Shown here in pieces: positions 22,171 through 33,763 of a DNA stretch of 64,000 bases. The position numbers were made by a program, and so were the translations under genes. Each line of letters opens with the position of its first letter. Position 1 is the first letter of the stretch. The notes under the pieces were generated by a model. It made no database searches, was not told the origin of the DNA, and saw only the letters and a program-made list of their open reading frames with translations. Source of the stretch: Auricularia sp. M13 (lineage: Eukaryota; Basidiomycota; Agaricomycetes; Auriculariales; Auriculariaceae). The stretch lies in the NCBI GenBank assembly GCA_037042915.1, contig CM073193.1, forward strand, positions 1,116,001 to 1,180,000. Reading direction: 5' to 3'.

Positions 22171-22210
22171 TTTGGTGCCGGTCGGACTTTATACATATAT
22201 CTCTTTTTTC
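22171..22210 (+). promoter_or_regulatory. Conserved F-box promoter block, separated from its gene
   Basis: TTTGGTGCCGGTCGGACTTT, then ATACATATATCTCTTTTTTC. In the other F-box genes this block lies about 90-95 bp before the ATG. Here it is about 1.28 kb from the ATG at 23,493 because extra DNA lies at about 22,215-23,418. Confidence 0.6.
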
Positions 22211-22214
22211 CACA

Positions 22215-23418
22215 GACGTTATCAGGGTTGACTTCAACTCTGCTTCGCGGCCACCTTGCTCCCAACCGGTTCCGACTGCCTATGCGCGACGCACTGTGCT
22301 GCCCGACGGCCCTTGCGCCCGTCCCACATTGTCCGCGCCTGCCGCTCTCTGCTGGCCTACCCGACGTAGAGCGCGGCTTAGCCGTCCCTCGCGTCCGCGC
22401 GCAGAACACACCCTGCCCTCAAGCGCCATCTTGCGCCCTGGCAGCACTTTTGGCGTAGAGCACGAACCTTCGTTCCTCGCGCCCCGCCCGTGGTCCTCGC
22501 GGTGCTAGCGTAGAGCGCAGTCCTCGAACTGTTCCTCGCGCTTTCTGGGCGTAGAGCACGGATTCCGTTCCTCGCGCCCCTTCGACGTAGAGCACGGACT
22601 GCCGTTCCTCGCGTCTGCTTTGTGTGGTATTACACCGCTTGCACCACACCCAGTAATATACCCCAGAGTGTGCCACTGCCGCTCTTCGCTTGCCTCAAGA
22701 GCGCTCTTCGCTTGCCTCAAGCCGGCTCGAAGGAGGACGATCTAAATGAGCTGTTAGCACCATTTCGCTGCTAGTGGAGACATCCACCAGCCAAGAAACT
22801 TGCTCGCCCTCGTGCATGAGCTTGCACATTTCGTGCATCGCCGGTCCTGCAAGCTGCAAGCTTGGGGTTTGTTGATTTCCATATCGGGCAACTATACAGT
22901 TCGGGATCCTCCGGCTCATTGAGCCGGAACATCTCGGACGGCGCAATTAGTGTTCTGTTGCGCCAATTGAGGCCATTCAGATGAGCCTTTGCTTTAGGCA
23001 CAAACTGAGAGTGCAGCTAGTGGATGGTGAGAGGCGTTGACCCCCGCCATGCACTTGCTGGACATGTATTGGCGGTGCCCTGTCGGTGATTCCGCACTTG
23101 TGGTAGTCAGGGAGTTATATGTTGGTGAGGAGAACTGATCCTTCATTCCTCAGGGGTTTTTTCTCGTTTTTTCCCCTGAGGTTTTACCTGACTGCCTGCT
23201 TGGGTGAACCCAAGCCGGCGAGTGTGTCATCCTGACTGGGACCGGGAATACAGCAGCAGTGTCTGTCGGGAAAAACTACCGCACAGGAGACTAGTTGCAT
23301 GGGTGGGAGGGTTGGTATTCCGGAATGAAGTGCATTTTATGTATTTACGTTCCGAAGCGGAGGCAGTCCAGATGGGCCCACCAGCTCCGAATCTACCTAC
23401 CTACCTACCTACCTCCAG
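22215..23418. mobile_element. Inserted segment ending in (CTAC)n, possibly a non-LTR retroelement remnant
   Basis: Absent from the matching place in the other F-box genes. It ends in CTACCTACCTACCTACC. Its last 75 bp (GTATTTACGT, GCGGAGGCAGTCCA, GCTCCGAATCTACC) recur at 58,175-58,246 with the same tail. A shared 3' end with a simple-repeat tail is typical of LINE- or SINE-type copies, but no reverse transcriptase is visible. Inside are two hairpins, 23,148-23,181 and 23,198-23,215. Confidence 0.45.
22452..22616. repeat. Tandem repeats around GTAGAGCACG and GTTCCTCGCG
   Basis: At least four imperfect units of about 38-55 bp, each containing GCGTAGAGCRCG and CGTTCCTCGCG. They lie within the segment inserted between the F-box promoter block and its gene. 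Confidence 0.7.
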
Positions 23419-23492
23419 CATCGCGAACGAAAATCTATTTGAAGCCGCTTCTATTTGCTGAACGACCCGAATAGTTCGTGACTTTGCGTGGT

Positions 23493-25081
23493 ATGGGCTG
23501 CAATCTCGAAAAACACCGCCGCTCGATATTGCACAAAGCCGGGCACGGTCTTCTGAACGAGCGCGGTAAACTTGGACTCGTGCGCGCTAGACTAAGACTT
23601 GCTTTGATTGTCCTCGCGGCGACTTATTACTCTACACCAGCGCGTTCCAAGTTGCAGAAGTGATAGAGGCGGTACACGCGGTTGTCCAGGGTGCCTGCGT
23701 AGAATTTTCGGAAACTTGGAACAGCCGGCATGCGCGATCCCAGGCGCGACAGCTGCCTGTCGAGGTCATGACAGAATGCCTCCTCGTCTCCGATTTCAGT
23801 ACGCGCGTCCGCGCAAGCCACGTTTCGCGCAGATGGCGCGCAGTGGCACTTGCCGACTGCCGCCTATGGACGAACTTCCGCATTGTACGCTTTTCTTCCG
23901 CGAAGGACGAACACATGGCCTTGGAACGACTCGAACATATGATGCAGCGATCTCGCCCGCTGCCCATCCGCCTACAGATACCCCGTTCTGGCCACTCGCG
24001 CTACTACTACACCTTGAACGTCTTGCGCGCCATAATGCCCGATATGCACAGATGGGTGGAGTACGAAGGACCGGGCGGGGTGTTCCAGGAGACCGTTCCC
24101 CTGCCGAACCTCGTTTCTGTGAACTGCCTCGGCGCTGGCCGTGAGATGCCAAGCGACAACGACGTCTTGCGCGTCCGGTACGTATTCCCCGCCGCTGCAA
24201 ACCTACGCAGGCTCCACGCGCCATCGATGGTGCTCCTCGACGCGCCTGGGCCCTACCAGTCGCTTCTGCACCTCGTATGCCATCTCCGCCGAGACGTTGA
24301 ATGCGAGCATCTATTCCGCTGCTTTCCGAACTTGATCACCGTCGAGTTTCGCGGCATCCAAGACGACAATTTGCTCCCGCCCGGACCCCTGCCACCCACC
24401 CTTCAGCACATCACGCTGCGCGTCCCCGAGGTCTTCCTTGAGACTGCCGATTTCGGCGCCGTGCTGCAGCCATGGTCGAGCATACGGATTCCGCGCCTGG
24501 ACCTCTTCCGCTCGGGCGACGTCGAGCCGCTCATCCCCATCTTCCTCGCGTCCCACAATCTGCCAGTCAGACTCACCACCTACCACGGCGGCTCCGAGGC
24601 CGACATCGTCATGACCGCAGGCGAGGTCCGCTGGAAAATCGGGACGATCGCGTTCTGGGACGCGTACGACTGCTTCCGCGAGTTTCGCGTGCTCTGCGCG
24701 GAGCGTCTGACGGCTCTCTCAATCCCGCTCATTCATTTCTGGGCGTGCTGCGACGTCCAGACGCAGGCGCCGCATCTCGCGGACCTGGAGATCCGGCTGG
24801 CGGGACGCGAGCAGGTGGGCTTTCCGTGGGACGGGCCGGAGCAGGGGTTTTACTTGCGCGCGCCAACGCTGCGCCGCGTCGTACTTGGCATTGACGACTC
24901 ATTTTGCGATCTTACCATACCCTGGCCCATACACGAGACCACCATTTCCGACACTTTGGACGACGGGTTCCGCTCGTTGATCGTCTACGACGCTGAGCTG
25001 CTCGATAGCATCACCGTGCACTGCGCGGCGCGTCACTTCTTCCCGCCTCGTTTTCCATTCCGGCAGTCCAAAGTTCTCTAA
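23493..25081 (+). pseudogene. F-box gene, inverted copy with altered ends
   Basis: It is close to the unit 1 and 2 F-box genes. The ATG at 23,493 (MGCNLEKHRR) matches their start, but exon 1 is two bases shorter near 23,558 than in unit 2. After splicing, the main frame is then not reached, unless translation starts at a later codon near 23,660. From there the frame is open through the F-box (LPVEVMTECLLVSDFSTRVR, then ASHVSRRWRAVALADC) to the C-terminus. The usual ending (SRFAKMYSVDTQ) is replaced by a short unrelated tail stopping at 25,081. The promoter is displaced by about 1.2 kb of inserted DNA. The body is well preserved, so the decay is recent or the gene uses another start. Confidence 0.65.
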
Positions 25082-26215
25082 CCTGGTTCCCTGTGTCCAG
25101 CTGGCGCAGTGGGCTGCTCGGTTGTGCGTGTCATACCCGTCTACCAGCGCGACACCGCGTGCCCCGTCGCTGCAACTGCCCTGAGTGACCACGCTTCGCC
25201 CTCTGTTTCGTACATCTTTCATCTCTCATGCTGTCCCTTGCGTGCGCGCTGACTTAAAATGACCTCCAGTCTCGGCGTCTGAGCCGTCCATTTCTTGATC
25301 CCTATTTACGTGGGTTATCAACCCTGCTAGCTATTCCCCCCTTGAATCGCATCCGGTACGTAATATGAACTCTTCAAATCAGCATCTTGAACAGGTCCGC
25401 TTTATGCCTAACCGACATGACAGTCATCTAGGCAGTAATCAATCTAACTCAACCCGCAAGTCGAGGTAATCGGACAGCTCACCATTCTGTCGTTGTACCT
25501 AATGCGCAGTTCTGAATATTCTCGTCTCTGTTCGTAACCCGTCCCTGACCGACTTCCTATTGAGCTGAAGCGGGCGTGCTGTGCGGCGAGAAACATCTTC
25601 CTGTCAATCCATGACGTGTCCGAGCCCCAATATCTGAGTCGGTCTTGGTATTCTTTCTCGAGACGGAGAAATAATTTGCATAAATGTGAAGTCCTGCTGG
25701 ATTGATGAGAATTGTGGGACCGTAATACTGCAACATACGGGCCACAGAGAATGCAGCTACAGTCCATGAATCCCCTATATGAATATGAGTTCTGCATGCG
25801 CGTAATACTGCAACGTACGGGTCCCTGAGCTCGCGGAAAATGCATCTACAGCCCATGGATCCCACACATGGAGATGATTTCGGCAGACGCTTCATTCGCT
25901 TCATCCAGTTTGTTGCTCTGGCATAACATATAATCCACATGTGATATTGATCCTTCGTAAATCGAATCGGAGGTCACAGTGCATTCCGTCGCAGGTGCAC
26001 TGAGCACCAATGGTGTGCCGTCGTTCCAAAAGGAGCTTAAGGACGTGTTGTATCTCGGGCGCCGCAGGCTCGGATGTCCACTCGCAGCGCGTGCCAACAA
26101 GAACATGCCAATGCCCGCAGTCGAGGAAAAAGAAACAGGTTATCCTGAGGTCGGCAGCTTCGATACTAGACTTTCGTTAGAGGCGGAAAATCATCGAATC
26201 GGTATAAAGCGCATA
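25082..26215. other. Spacer between convergent genes, with a short tandem duplication
   Basis: A pair of related 50-60-bp stretches (25,722-25,773 and 25,802-25,862, both opening GTAATACTGCAAC) forms a degenerate tandem repeat. Short frames on the minus strand may be decayed C-terminal sequence of the H-UBL gene to the right, but no conserved block was recognised. No gene is called. Confidence 0.5.
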
Positions 26216-27067
26216 CTAGACTGTCTCCTGGAAACTATGTTCGCGGCCTTCGAGCCGACCAGTATCCCATACAGGATCTTCGCTGCTGCGGCCGACCCGA
26301 CTATATATCCTGAAACTGGCCAATGTGGTGAAGAGATCCTCGAGACGCTGTCGCTCGTGTGAGACAGTGCACAAGTCCGCAGAGCGACATCATCGCACCT
26401 GTGGCGACGTATGAGCACATGGCAGATAAAATTCTCCGGTCTCTGTATCGCGGAAATGAAATGACGGCGTCCTCATGCCGAAGGGCGGCTGGACGGCCTC
26501 AACAACGCTGGCCAAACGATCGAGTGCAACATGCTGCTGGCGCAGAACGTCGCGTATTTCTGTCTGGCCATGACTGTGTGCTATGAGACGCCGTGTGATA
26601 TAGGGACAAAGCTGTGCTCACCTCTGTGTCAGGGATAGGTAGAGCTGCATCAGATTCACATGGTCCCGGAGCCGAGTCCTCAGCGCATCGACCTCCGCGC
26701 TGCCGCCCAGTATGCTCCACGCGGCGACGGCCCACAGCTCCCGCCACAATGCCGCTCCAGTCCTGAAGGTGATCTTCCTCTGGAAAGCCAACGTCTTGCG
26801 GGCCACGGCCTCCAAGTCGGTCTTGCAGCAGGAGAGCGCATGCTCAATGCCATTGACGACGTCGGGCTGCAGCTCGCGCCCGCGGCGGTCGACGATGCCG
26901 CGGATCTGGTGCATGGCGCGCATGAAGACGTCGATATCGGTGATGAGCTCGCGAATTTGTGCGGAGGTGCCACTGGCGTCGTGCAGCTGTCCGCGCAGCT
27001 GCGAGGCCAGCTGGAGAATGGCGACGATGTCCCCGAAGGACCCGAAAGTAAACGCAACGATGGGCAT
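26216..27067 (-). CDS. H-UBL protein, short member
   Basis: The ATG at 27067 opens MPIVAFTFGSFGDIVAILQL. Exons 27067-26622, 26573-26399 and 26347-26216 are joined by introns of 48 and 51 nt and give 250 residues. Exon 1 (446 nt) and exon 2 (175 nt) match the lengths in the other family members. The helical domain shows AQIRELITDIDVFMRAM and AAWSILGGSAEVDALRTRLR. Exon 2 gives HGQTEIRDVLRQQH and FHFRDTETGEFYLPC, and exon 3 opens RLEDLFTTLASF, the ubiquitin-like part. It stops early at 26,216 without the LDxFFF block seen in relatives, so the C-terminus is shorter or degraded. It is convergent with the F-box copy at 23.5-25.1 kb. Confidence 0.65.
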
Positions 27068-27135
27068 AGCAGCTGGGAATGATACCCGCCGTGGGTCAGC
27101 TGCGTCGAAGGGCAGGATGTGAACGTGTCGCCATA

Positions 27136-27149
27136 CGTATTTATACCCC
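27136..27149 (-). promoter_or_regulatory. TATA box of the short H-UBL gene
   Basis: GGGGTATAAATACG on the minus strand, about 75 bp before the ATG at 27,067. Confidence 0.6.
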
Positions 27150-27410
27150 ATTGGGGAGAGCGTCGCCAGAATCCCGATACATGCTGCATGGGTGCGTGCT
27201 GGAAGCCACCGCCAGGGCCGAAACGAACGCCTGCCGGTAGCAGACGGTGAGGCACGGGCGATAGCGGTAGGCGCCGCGTGATAGTTTCCCGGGGAAGAAT
27301 CCATTCACGCGCCTGCCTCGCTGTCCTGGCCACTGCCACAGGCAACTGCGATGCCGCAGATAGAAAATAGCATGAATCGTGAGCAATAATAGGATAACGT
27401 GATCAGATAC

Positions 27411-27470
27411 TCACGAGGTCTGAAACTTGGACTTGGAGATGTCCGCTTGGGTGGAGACGTCGCGCGACAT
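27411..27470 (-). pseudogene. Reductase 5' fragment, copy 3
   Basis: The ATG at 27470 opens [16 protein letters not shown], identical to the start of reductase copy 1, then diverges and meets a stop at 27,411. Only the first 16 codons and the upstream flank remain. It marks the left edge of the second copy of the large duplicated block. Confidence 0.8.
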
Positions 27471-28510
27471 CTTCAGGGTGCGTAGAATGGGTGCGTGGGC
27501 GCGGGCGAGTATGCGTGTAAGCTTGAGGCGAAATGGGAGGACAAGTGTCATATACTTCCGGTCGCTCGATCGCTCAAAATCCCGGTCCGATAGCCGGCCT
27601 TTGCTTCCCACCAACCACAACGCTGTCGATAGCGCCTGGTTATGGCGAAACCCTGCTCATCTGTGTCCTCGCCGGCCTGCTCACGCCGGCCTGCCTCGTT
27701 TGGGAACCGAATCCGACCCGCGCTGATTCGACGCGCTCGCCGACATTTGCAGCGCGCGCCAATGGATAGAGGCTTGCAAATTTTCGATTCTACTCGCCCG
27801 TGACAGCGCTGCGGGGACTCCCTGACCGCCCGTCATCCGCGTGGCTCTGCTTCTAGTCCATTTCTTGTCTCATACCTGCAACCCCTCGCTCGGCGCGCAC
27901 CTCTCCGTCCAATGGTACTTATTGACAGGCAGTGTACAATAAGTTCCAGTCAACTGTTTTGTATCTGATCTATGGCTTGACTCTCTATCACCCCGTTCCA
28001 CTCGCCCTGCTCTTAGACGCGCGTGCGCGGTCTTCTGCTTTCCCTGACCAATGTGCACCTTTTTGAATCGGCAGTTCTATCTATTTATCCAGCTGCGCAG
28101 AAATTCACAGGCGTTGCTCGAAGATTGCAATTCTGTTCTTGCAAGTCCCATCGTCTGCTCTCATTTGACATACTGAATTCAATACATCCGACTGCCGCAG
28201 ACAATACGCCCCGCTATCCCGCATATCCTTCCGCCGACGGTCGATACGTGGTACCCCGACGCGGTTCCTCCATGTCGGTCGCGACAGCAGCGCGTATGCC
28301 TGGTCCAGCATGGTCTATGGACTGCGCACGAGCAGGCCTGCCGCCGACTGCGAGTTCCATGCGCATTCCGCGCGTGCTCTGATTCCGAGTGCCTCGTTCT
28401 GCTCACCGTGACCCATCTCCAAGCACGCCCCCTTTTCGTCTCAGGCTACTAAGCCAACTCAGCTCGCCACTATCTATCTGCTGCTGCCCTTCGATCCCGA
28501 CCATGCACTG

Positions 28511-28606
28511 CACACGCCCGGATCGCTCTGAACTGCTCACGCCCGGATCGCTCTTAACTGCTCATGCCCGGATCGCTCTGAACTGCTCGCGCCCGAATCG
28601 CACCTA
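28511..28606. repeat. 25-bp VNTR, copy 3 (about 4 units)
   Basis: Clean 25-bp units (GCTCACGCCCGGATCGCTCT then GAACT), homologous to 1,690-1,826. This copy is the least degraded. The flank 28,607-29,379 holds no supported gene. Confidence 0.8.
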
Positions 28607-29379
28607 GCCTAGTACCTCATTGCTACATACCTCTTGCGCCGCCCTTCGGCGTTGGACTTGGCGCTTCAGCCGACGTCGAACACTGCCGCGCAGTTGCGGG
28701 TTGAGTCTTCTCCCTGCCATCTTCGCCTGCTTGCTTTCTTCTGCACGCCCCTAAGCTGTCCGCGACAGCGCTTGGAATGCGGGTGTACTGCTCAGACATC
28801 ACTTTTCTTTGCATCCTCCTATTCATTTCATGGCCTGAAGCTGCACATCGACCGCCTCCGCCGTCCTGCTTGCGCGATTACAGTAAACGCCTCGCGCGCA
28901 TTATTCGTGCTTCTCAAGGCCCGTTCAACTTTCCTGCTATCTGTCGCCGGGATGAGGACGTTTAGAGAGCTCCTTACCGCTTCGAACAGCCTAGGTAAGA
29001 CGGCAGGTTCGTAACCACAGCCAATGTATGCGTGGATTCAGCGGGATATCGACAGCGGGACCTGCGATATTCCCGAAAGCTTGACTGGCAGTGCAACGGT
29101 CTCCGAGTCCCCCCGCAGGCAGCAGTATCCTTCCGCTGCTTTTCCGACCTCGAGGCACGACTGGAATGGGCTAGCACGCACAGCACCTCCCGCACTTCAC
29201 GCGTGTTCTGGGCGCCGAGTGTTTTTCATCCCTGACTGTATTGCAGTGCCACTGCTGTGTATCGGGATTCTCACGCATTCGTGGCGGTAAACATTCGGGA
29301 CTCCTGCTGCCTATATCACTTCCCCGGCCGGACGTGCCCTCCGGCTCACTTCAGTCTCTCGCTCTGCATTCTCCGAGCA

Positions 29380-30579
29380 ATGGCCATATTCGCCCTCGCA
29401 TTCGGCTCATTCGGAGACTTCGTCACCGTCATCCAGCTCGCAGCGAAGCTTCGCAAAGCGTTTTACGCCGCGAGCGGTTCGCCCCAGTCTACGCAGATCC
29501 GCGAGCTCATCGCAGACTTCAACGTCTTCACACGCGCTCTCGAGCATCTCCGGGCCACCGTGGACCGCCGCAGAACGGAACTGCCTCCCGACGTCCTGAA
29601 CGGCATCGAGCACGCGCTGGGAGTCTGCCGGTACGTCCTCCAGGCGGTGGAGCGCAGGTTGCGCGCGGAGCGCGGGAGGATTATCAGCGCGAAAGGACGC
29701 GCATTCTGGCAGCAGCTTTGGGCGGCTGCAGCGTGGAGCATACTGGGCGGAGACGCCGAGGTCGAGGCGCTCAGGACGCGTCTCCGAGAGAACGTCAACC
29801 TGATGCAGACATTGCTGGCCGTCTCTCAATGGTCCGTCCGGCCGGTGTCCGGTCTCACGCCCTGTCTCATTTTCCTTAGTCACGACCAGGATGCGCTACG
29901 CGAGATACTTCGCCAGCAACACACGACAGTAGATCGCATTCTTGGCTTAGTCGAGGCTATCCCTCTCGCCGTCGGCGTCGGCGCTCCGTCATTCCAATTT
30001 CGGGATCAATTAACAGGCGAATTTTACCAGCCCTGCCTTCGCATATCAGTCCAGGTGAGTTAGCGTCAGTCACTCGATGAAAACCGTGGCTGACTTACTC
30101 GGTAGCACCTTGACGACTTCCGTGCGACATGGCTGGAATTCCAGGGGAGACCTACGCGCGTTGACGAAGATTTTGGGCAGCTGCAGCCTGAGCGTTATCT
30201 TTCCGACGAAAGCGTGACAAAGTGCTTCCAGAGAGAAATTCGGTGTTTACCCATATTCTCATGCATTCTCTCTCTCTTTTTCTTGCTGATGAAAACTTCG
30301 GTCAGATTCAAAGGCTGTGGTGGCCTGACCCTGGATTGTTTTTTCTTCCGCTCCGACTTCAACCAATGGCAAGTTCTCGTTGCCGCATCGCCCTACGCGT
30401 TGTCCATGAATACACGACGGAGACTTCCGGATGGTCGTCGCAGAAGTTTTCAAACGTTAATCCGAGGTCTGATGCTGCCAGACAGCTACCGGTTGGAGTT
30501 TTCGAGGCCATTTATCTCGCTGTTGCTTCTTACATTAGCTGAGCTAAATTTCTTGAAGACGCTCCCAGCGTGTCTCTGA
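29380..30579 (+). CDS. H-UBL protein, unit 2, apparently intact
   Basis: Exons 29380-29831, 29880-30054 and 30106-30579 are joined by introns of 48 and 51 nt and give 366 residues. The helical domain starts MAIFALAFGSFGDFVTVIQL and includes STQIRELIADFNVFTRALE and WAAAAWSILGGDAEVEALR. The ubiquitin-like region follows (FQFRDQLTGEFYQPC, HLDDFRATWLEFQG), then GLTLDCFFFRSDFNQWQVLV and a C-terminus ending LAELNFLKTLPACL. TATA-like CCTATATCAC stands about 70 bp upstream (near 29,312). The protein is a likely cytosolic adaptor with no enzymatic motif. Nothing in the sequence fixes its partner. The domain names rest on recall of fungal families and need a profile search. Confidence 0.7.
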
Positions 30580-31204
30580 CGACCGTAGTATAGACGTTGT
30601 ATGAGCCCATGATTGAAGGGCGCACACAAACCTGTACACTTGGTCACATCTCTCTTCCGGACCAGCCACCAGCTGTTATCCCACCAAGGTATTTCTGACA
30701 TGATGATTTTGTAGTTCCCGCATACGTTGCCCCCGCGTCGCGCGAATTTCCCATCTCTCCCCTACAAAATTTATATCTCCGGCGCGCTGGTGTCCAGAGT
30801 GACAGAGCTAGCAACAGTGCAGCGGTCGACCAGAGGAGCCGCCTTGCCTGCCACGCGGCGCAGCAGCTGGCCGTGGGCGCACATGGCGCTGGCGGCGCTG
30901 TCGCAATCGCTCATCGGCGTCGAGCCGGGCGGCCTTGCTGCCCTTGCTGTTCCCGCGATTATGGGGTAAGTAGCGGAGGCTGTGGTGCGTTGGTTAGCGA
31001 GGCATCGGTTGACTCCCGGCTTGCCAACGGTCAACGGCCCCGTCCGTTCGGTGACCATTTCAGTTGACGGGCGGGCAACACGAGCAAGCATCCACGCCCT
31101 GCTACATTCAATGTATTCAAATCCTCGCATTCGCCTTCGGTCCCCCATTTCATACTTCGCTTGCTAGCGGGACGCGAGATGATCGATAATGCAGCGAAGG
31201 ACAT

Positions 31205-32822
31205 CTACTGAGTATCAACGCTGTACATTTTCGCAAATCGTGAGAAATCGTGACAGCTAAAGCCGTCCAGGTGACGCGCCGCGCAATGCACGGTGATACT
31301 GTCGAGCAGCTCAGCGTCGTAGACGATCAACGAGCGAAAATCGTCGTCCAAAGTGTCGAAAATGGTGGTCTCGTGTATGGGCATAGTGTGATCCCGAAAC
31401 GAGTCCTCAATTCCAATCACGACGCGGCGCAGCCTCGGCGCGCGCAGGTAAAACCCCTGCTCGGGCCCGTCCCAGGGAGAACCAACTTCCTCGCGTCCAG
31501 CCAGACGAATCTCAAGATCCGTGAGATGCGGCGCCTGCGTCTGGACGTCGCAGCAGGCCCAGAAATGGCTGAGCGGGATCGAGAGAGCTATTAGGCGCTC
31601 CGCGCAGAGCGTGCGAAACGCGCGAAAGCAGTCGTACCCCTCCCAGACCCCATGAGTCCCGATCTCCCAGCGGATCTCGCCCTCCGATTCGGGCACGGAG
31701 GTGAGAACAATGTCTGCCTCTGAATAATCGTCGAAATATGTGGTGAGCTTGACGGGCAGATTGTGGGACGCGAGGAAGATGGGGATGAGCGGCTCGACGT
31801 CGTCCGCGCGGAAGAGATCGAGGCGCGGAATCCGTATGCTCGACCATGGCTGCAGCACAACGCCGAAATCGGCGGTCTCCAGGAAGACCTCAGGGACGCG
31901 CAGCGTGATGTGCTGAAGGGTGGGTGGCAAGGGTCCGGGTGGGAGCAGAGTGTCGTCTTGGATGCCGCGAAACTCGACGGTGATCAAGTTCGGAAAGCAT
32001 TGAAACAGATGCTCGCATTCGACGTCTCGGCGGAGATGGCATACGAGGTGCTGAAGCGACTGATAGGGCCCAGGCGCGTCGAGGAGCACCATCAACGGCG
32101 CGTGGAGCCTGCGTAGGTTTGCAGCGGCGGGGAATACGTACCGGACGCGCAAGACGTCGTTGTCGCTTGGCATCTCACGGCCAGTGCCGAGGCAGTTCAC
32201 AGAAACGAGGTTCGGCAGGGGAACGGTCTCCTGGAACACCCCGCCTGGTCCTTCGTACTCCACCAATCGGTGCATATCCGACTGTATGGCGCGCAAGACG
32301 TGCAAGGCGTAGTAGTAGCGCGAGAAGCCAGCACGGGGTATCTGTAGCCGGATGGGCAGCGGGCGAGATCGCTGCATCATATGTTCAAGTCGTTCCAAGG
32401 CCACGTGTTCGTCCTTCGCAGAAGAAAAGCGTGCAATGCGGAAGTTCGTCCACAGGCGGCAGTCGGCAAGAGCAACAGCGCGCCATCTGCGCGAAACGTG
32501 GCTTGCGCGGACGCGCGTAGCAAAATCAGAGACGAGGAGGCATTCTGTCATGACCTCGACAGGCAGCTGTCGCGCCAGGGATCGCGCGTGCCGCTCGTTC
32601 CAAGTTTCCGAAAATTCTGCGCAGGCACCTTGTACAATCGCGTGTACGGCTTCTATTACTTCTGCAACTTGAAATGATCTGGCATAGAGCAATAAGTCGA
32701 AGCCAGGACAATGAAATCAAGTCTAGCGCGCACGACTCCAAGTTCACCGCAACCTCATTCAGAAGCCCGTGCACGGCCTTGTGCAATATCGAGCGCCGGT
32801 GTTGTTCAAAATTATAGCCCAT
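31205..32822 (-). CDS. F-box protein, unit 2, apparently intact
   Basis: The ATG at 32822 (MGYNFEQHRR) is followed by exons 32822-32734 and 32678-31205 joined by a 55-nt intron (GTGCGC..GCCAG), giving 520 residues, the same length as unit 1. The F-box (LPVEVMTECLLVSDFATRVR, then RASHVSRRWRAVALADC) is followed by a leucine-rich region. It is nearly identical to unit 1 over the whole length and ends SRFAKMYSVDTQ. It is divergent from the unit 2 kinase, with starts about 0.94 kb apart. The likely role is substrate recognition in an SCF ligase. Confidence 0.85.
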
Positions 32823-32913
32823 AGCACGCAAATTCACAATACCCGCGTCTTTCAGCAATAAAAGCAGCTGCGAAAAGATTTTCGTTCGCCGAAAGCGCGA
32901 TGGTGGAGGGGTT

Positions 32914-32946
32914 GAAAAAGAGATATAAAGTCCGACCGGCACCAAA
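32914..32946 (-). promoter_or_regulatory. Conserved F-box promoter block, unit 2
   Basis: On the minus strand TTTGGTGCCGGTCGGACTTT, then ATATCTCTTTTTC, about 92 bp before the ATG. It contains the TATA-like TTTATATC. Confidence 0.7.
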
Positions 32947-33763
32947 TGCATGCTTGTCGAACGTAGAACCTTGGTTTGAACACCGCGGTAAGCAGCACTC
33001 CACTCAGATGTCCTGTGAATTGACCGTCTGCTGCTACCCGGGGCGCGCAACGTCGTCGGCGCAGATCTGACCCGCGCCGAGCTAATGCGCTCAAAAAATC
33101 CGCTACGCTGCTCTACCTTCATTACGCGACCGTCTTATGCTCGCGCACGTTCCGGTTCTTCGTATAGTCAGCTTTGGCATGCACTCTGCCGGTGCTCTTT
33201 TTGCCATTCCCTCTTGATGCATCTGTGTCCGACTTGCGAGTCTGTCGGCATCTGCTCCGCCACCGTTGGCCAAGCCTCAGTGCTTACTGTTCGGCCATTT
33301 TTGAATCACCTGAATGCTCTCCAACTTTCCCGTTGCCAACACTTGATCCTTCGTACTGCGTTCGTTGCTTTCCCGGACCGGCTGCGCTGTGTACGATCCC
33401 TGCGGCGACTGTACGGATTCGCGCATCTCATGGCTGTGTATCTGGATCGTTCGATTCAGTTCTCCCACCACGGGCTCAGACAGCACAGTCAATGAGAGAT
33501 GCACATCTCTACCCTCGCTTTCGGTGCCCGGGAACTTCGGTTGCAACTCACAGCACGCGTCCCTCGGTGTCATTCCCAGGCCATCCTCTCTACGCACGTG
33601 ACGCAGCCAACCTTCACATAGCAGCCGATAATAGTGAAACCTGGCCACCGGGAGTCCTCGCGTCGCGTGCGACACGGAGCGATATGTATCGGCAAATCTT
33701 TACTTATATACGCCGTAGGTCGATCACTCCTTTCCTACGTAGCCGTGGGCCCACATCCGCACT

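Noticed and set aside
30214-30579. Separate small gene starting at 30,214
   Set aside because: The codon there is GTG and the frame is continuous with the spliced H-UBL exon starting at 30,106.
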